Assembly: GCA_963797265.1 (NCBI GenBank)
Contig: CAWCOY010000001.1
Coordinates: forward strand, 186,001-250,000
Reading direction: 5' to 3'
Origin: DASUPK01 sp963797265
GTDB lineage: Bacteria > Actinomycetota > Thermoleophilia > Solirubrobacterales > 70-9
Length of the DNA stretch: 64,000 nt
In this document: positions 63,363-64,000 of the stretch, piece by piece
Position numbering within the stretch: the stretch's first letter is position 1
Layout: each line of letters opens with the position of its first letter
Program-made: the position numbers and the translations under genes
The notes under the pieces: generated by a model
Told to the model about the DNA's origin: nothing
Seen by the model: the letters and a program-made list of their open reading frames with translations, nothing else
Databases searched by the model: none

Positions 63363-63869
63363 ATGCCACTAGCAGTCACGAACGTCGAGTTCTCGATCTT
63401 CCTCCACATCACCGCGGTCGTCGTCGGCTTCGGCGCGACCTTCTCCGAGTCGGTGATGTTCCCGGTCGCGATGAAGATGAGCGCCCGCAACCTGCCCTAC
63501 GTGCACCGCCTGCAGCTCGTTCTCAACCAGTTCTTCGCGATCCCGGCGGCCATGGTGGTGGCCGCGACCGGGATCTACCAGGTGGACAAGTTCAACTTCG
63601 ACTACGGCGACTTCTGGCTGAGCGCGACGATCACCATCCTCGTCGTCCTCTTCGCCGTCAACATCATCTTCTTCATCCCGACCGACCGGAAGCTGTTGCC
63701 GATCATCGAGAAGGCGATCGCCGACGCCGGCGACAAGGAGCTGAAGCTCTCGGACCTGCCGCCCACCTACCAGCGGTTGGGCAGGGCGGAGGGCATCGTC
63801 GGCTCGATCATGGGGATCCTGCTGATCGCGGCGATCTACTTCATGACCACCAAGCCCGGGCTCGGCTAG
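63363..63869 (+). CDS. DUF2269 family membrane protein
   Basis: The 168-aa protein has four predicted membrane segments (FSIFLHITAVVVGFGATF, FFAIPAAMVVAATGIY, LSATITILVVLFAVNIIFFI and VGSIMGILLIAAIYFM). Its early His in the first helix and the arrangement recall DUF2269/CopD-like small membrane proteins. A cytoplasmic loop (LLPIIEKAIADAGDKELKLS) separates helices 3 and 4. ATG 63363 was chosen by similarity; the longer ORF start at 63264 adds a polar stretch that does not fit. Function unknown. It ends two bases before the next ATG. Confidence 0.7.
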   Translation: MPLAVTNVEFSIFLHITAVVVGFGATFSESVMFPVAMKMSARNLPYVHRLQLVLNQFFAIPAAMVVAATGIYQVDKFNFDYGDFWLSATITILVVLFAVNIIFFIPTDRKLLPIIEKAIADAGDKELKLSDLPPTYQRLGRAEGIVGSIMGILLIAAIYFMTTKPGLG

Positions 63870-63871
63870 CG

Positions 63872-64000
63872 ATGACCGGCACGGTGCTGGTCGTCCACAG
63901 TTCCGGACCACAGGGGCCAGGCGAGGGCAGCGAGCCGCTCGTCCGTCGCCTGCGGGAGGAGCTGGGAGGGGAATTCGAGGTCCTCTTCCCCGTGATGCCG
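63872..64000 (+). CDS. Alpha/beta hydrolase, N-terminal fragment (cut by the window end)
   Basis: ATG 63872 gives MTGTVLVVHSSGPQGPGEGS, then EPLVRRLREELGGEFEVLFP and VMP at the window edge. The start VLVVHSSGPQG...GSEPLVRRLR resembles small alpha/beta hydrolases of unknown substrate. The catalytic residues lie outside the window. It is probably co-transcribed with the DUF2269 gene, from which it is separated by two bases. Confidence 0.55.
   Translation, partial: MTGTVLVVHSSGPQGPGEGSEPLVRRLREELGGEFEVLFPVMP

Overview
The window looks like chromosomal DNA of a high-GC actinobacterium, most likely class Thermoleophilia (Solirubrobacterales or Gaiellales). This rests on the style of the 16S and 23S rRNA genes, the GC-rich codon use with many GTG and TTG starts, menaquinone rather than ubiquinone genes, and an F420-type (Ddn-like) protein. 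No database search was run, so the taxonomic placement is an inference.

Layout. 0.3-2.3 kb is a fossil integrative element: remnants of an AAA ATPase tail, an excisionase-like ORF and a tyrosine integrase, in the usual order and all broken by frameshifts. 2.4-4 kb holds a hypothetical protein, a STAS protein and a DUF6328 membrane protein. 4-9 kb holds cysK, cysE, a PcrA/UvrD helicase and folD. 9-10.3 kb has three tandem small membrane paralogues. 10.3-12.7 kb has a GMC oxidoreductase and a membrane protein. 12.8-16.3 kb is gatC-gatA-zincin-gatB. 16.3-20.3 kb holds secreted and surface functions, including a CSLREA/RTX-like protein, a DUF2304-GT2 glycosyltransferase and a UDP-sulfoquinovose synthase. 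20.4-22.6 kb is ilvB-ilvN. 22.6-31.8 kb is a menaquinone cluster (menF, menD, menC, a haloalkane-dehalogenase-like hydrolase, menA, menB, menE), followed by ilvC. 32.9-40.5 kb holds DUF4389 proteins, serC-serA, a quinone reductase, an RTX-like protein and an AI-2E-type transporter. 40.6-51.1 kb is a leucine/isoleucine block: leuA with its own leader peptide, an F420-type protein, an Xre-cupin regulator, leuC, leuD, a Tam-like methyltransferase, leuB, ilvE, cimA and a DegT aminotransferase. 51.2-57.6 kb holds argH, a 3-methyladenine DNA glycosylase, a class A penicillin-binding protein and tyrS. 57.6-63 kb is a 16S-23S-5S rRNA operon without spacer tRNAs. The right end carries a frameshifted small gene, a DUF2269 membrane protein and the start of an alpha/beta hydrolase.

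How the genes work together. The ilvBN, ilvC, ilvE, leuA, leuCDB and cimA genes cover most of branched-chain amino acid synthesis; no ilvD or ilvA is seen here. serC/serA and cysE/cysK connect 3-phosphoglycerate to serine and cysteine, and folD serves the linked one-carbon pool. The men genes supply menaquinone for respiration.

Most notable signals. (1) The leucine leader peptide ahead of leuA has a run of Leu codons that is exactly complementary to the leuA Shine-Dalgarno sequence, which suggests a compact leucine sensor acting on translation. (2) About twenty genes show a TANNNT -10 box 6-10 nt before the start codon, implying widespread leaderless mRNAs; this also fixes several starts. (3) Several genes seem to start at CTG (one at ATA or ATT) right after an upstream stop. 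(4) The rRNA operon has intrinsic-terminator hairpins in its leader and in the 16S-23S spacer. (5) A Tam-like methyltransferase is translationally locked between leuD and leuB. (6) A dehalogenase-type hydrolase sits in the men operon where MenH would be expected.
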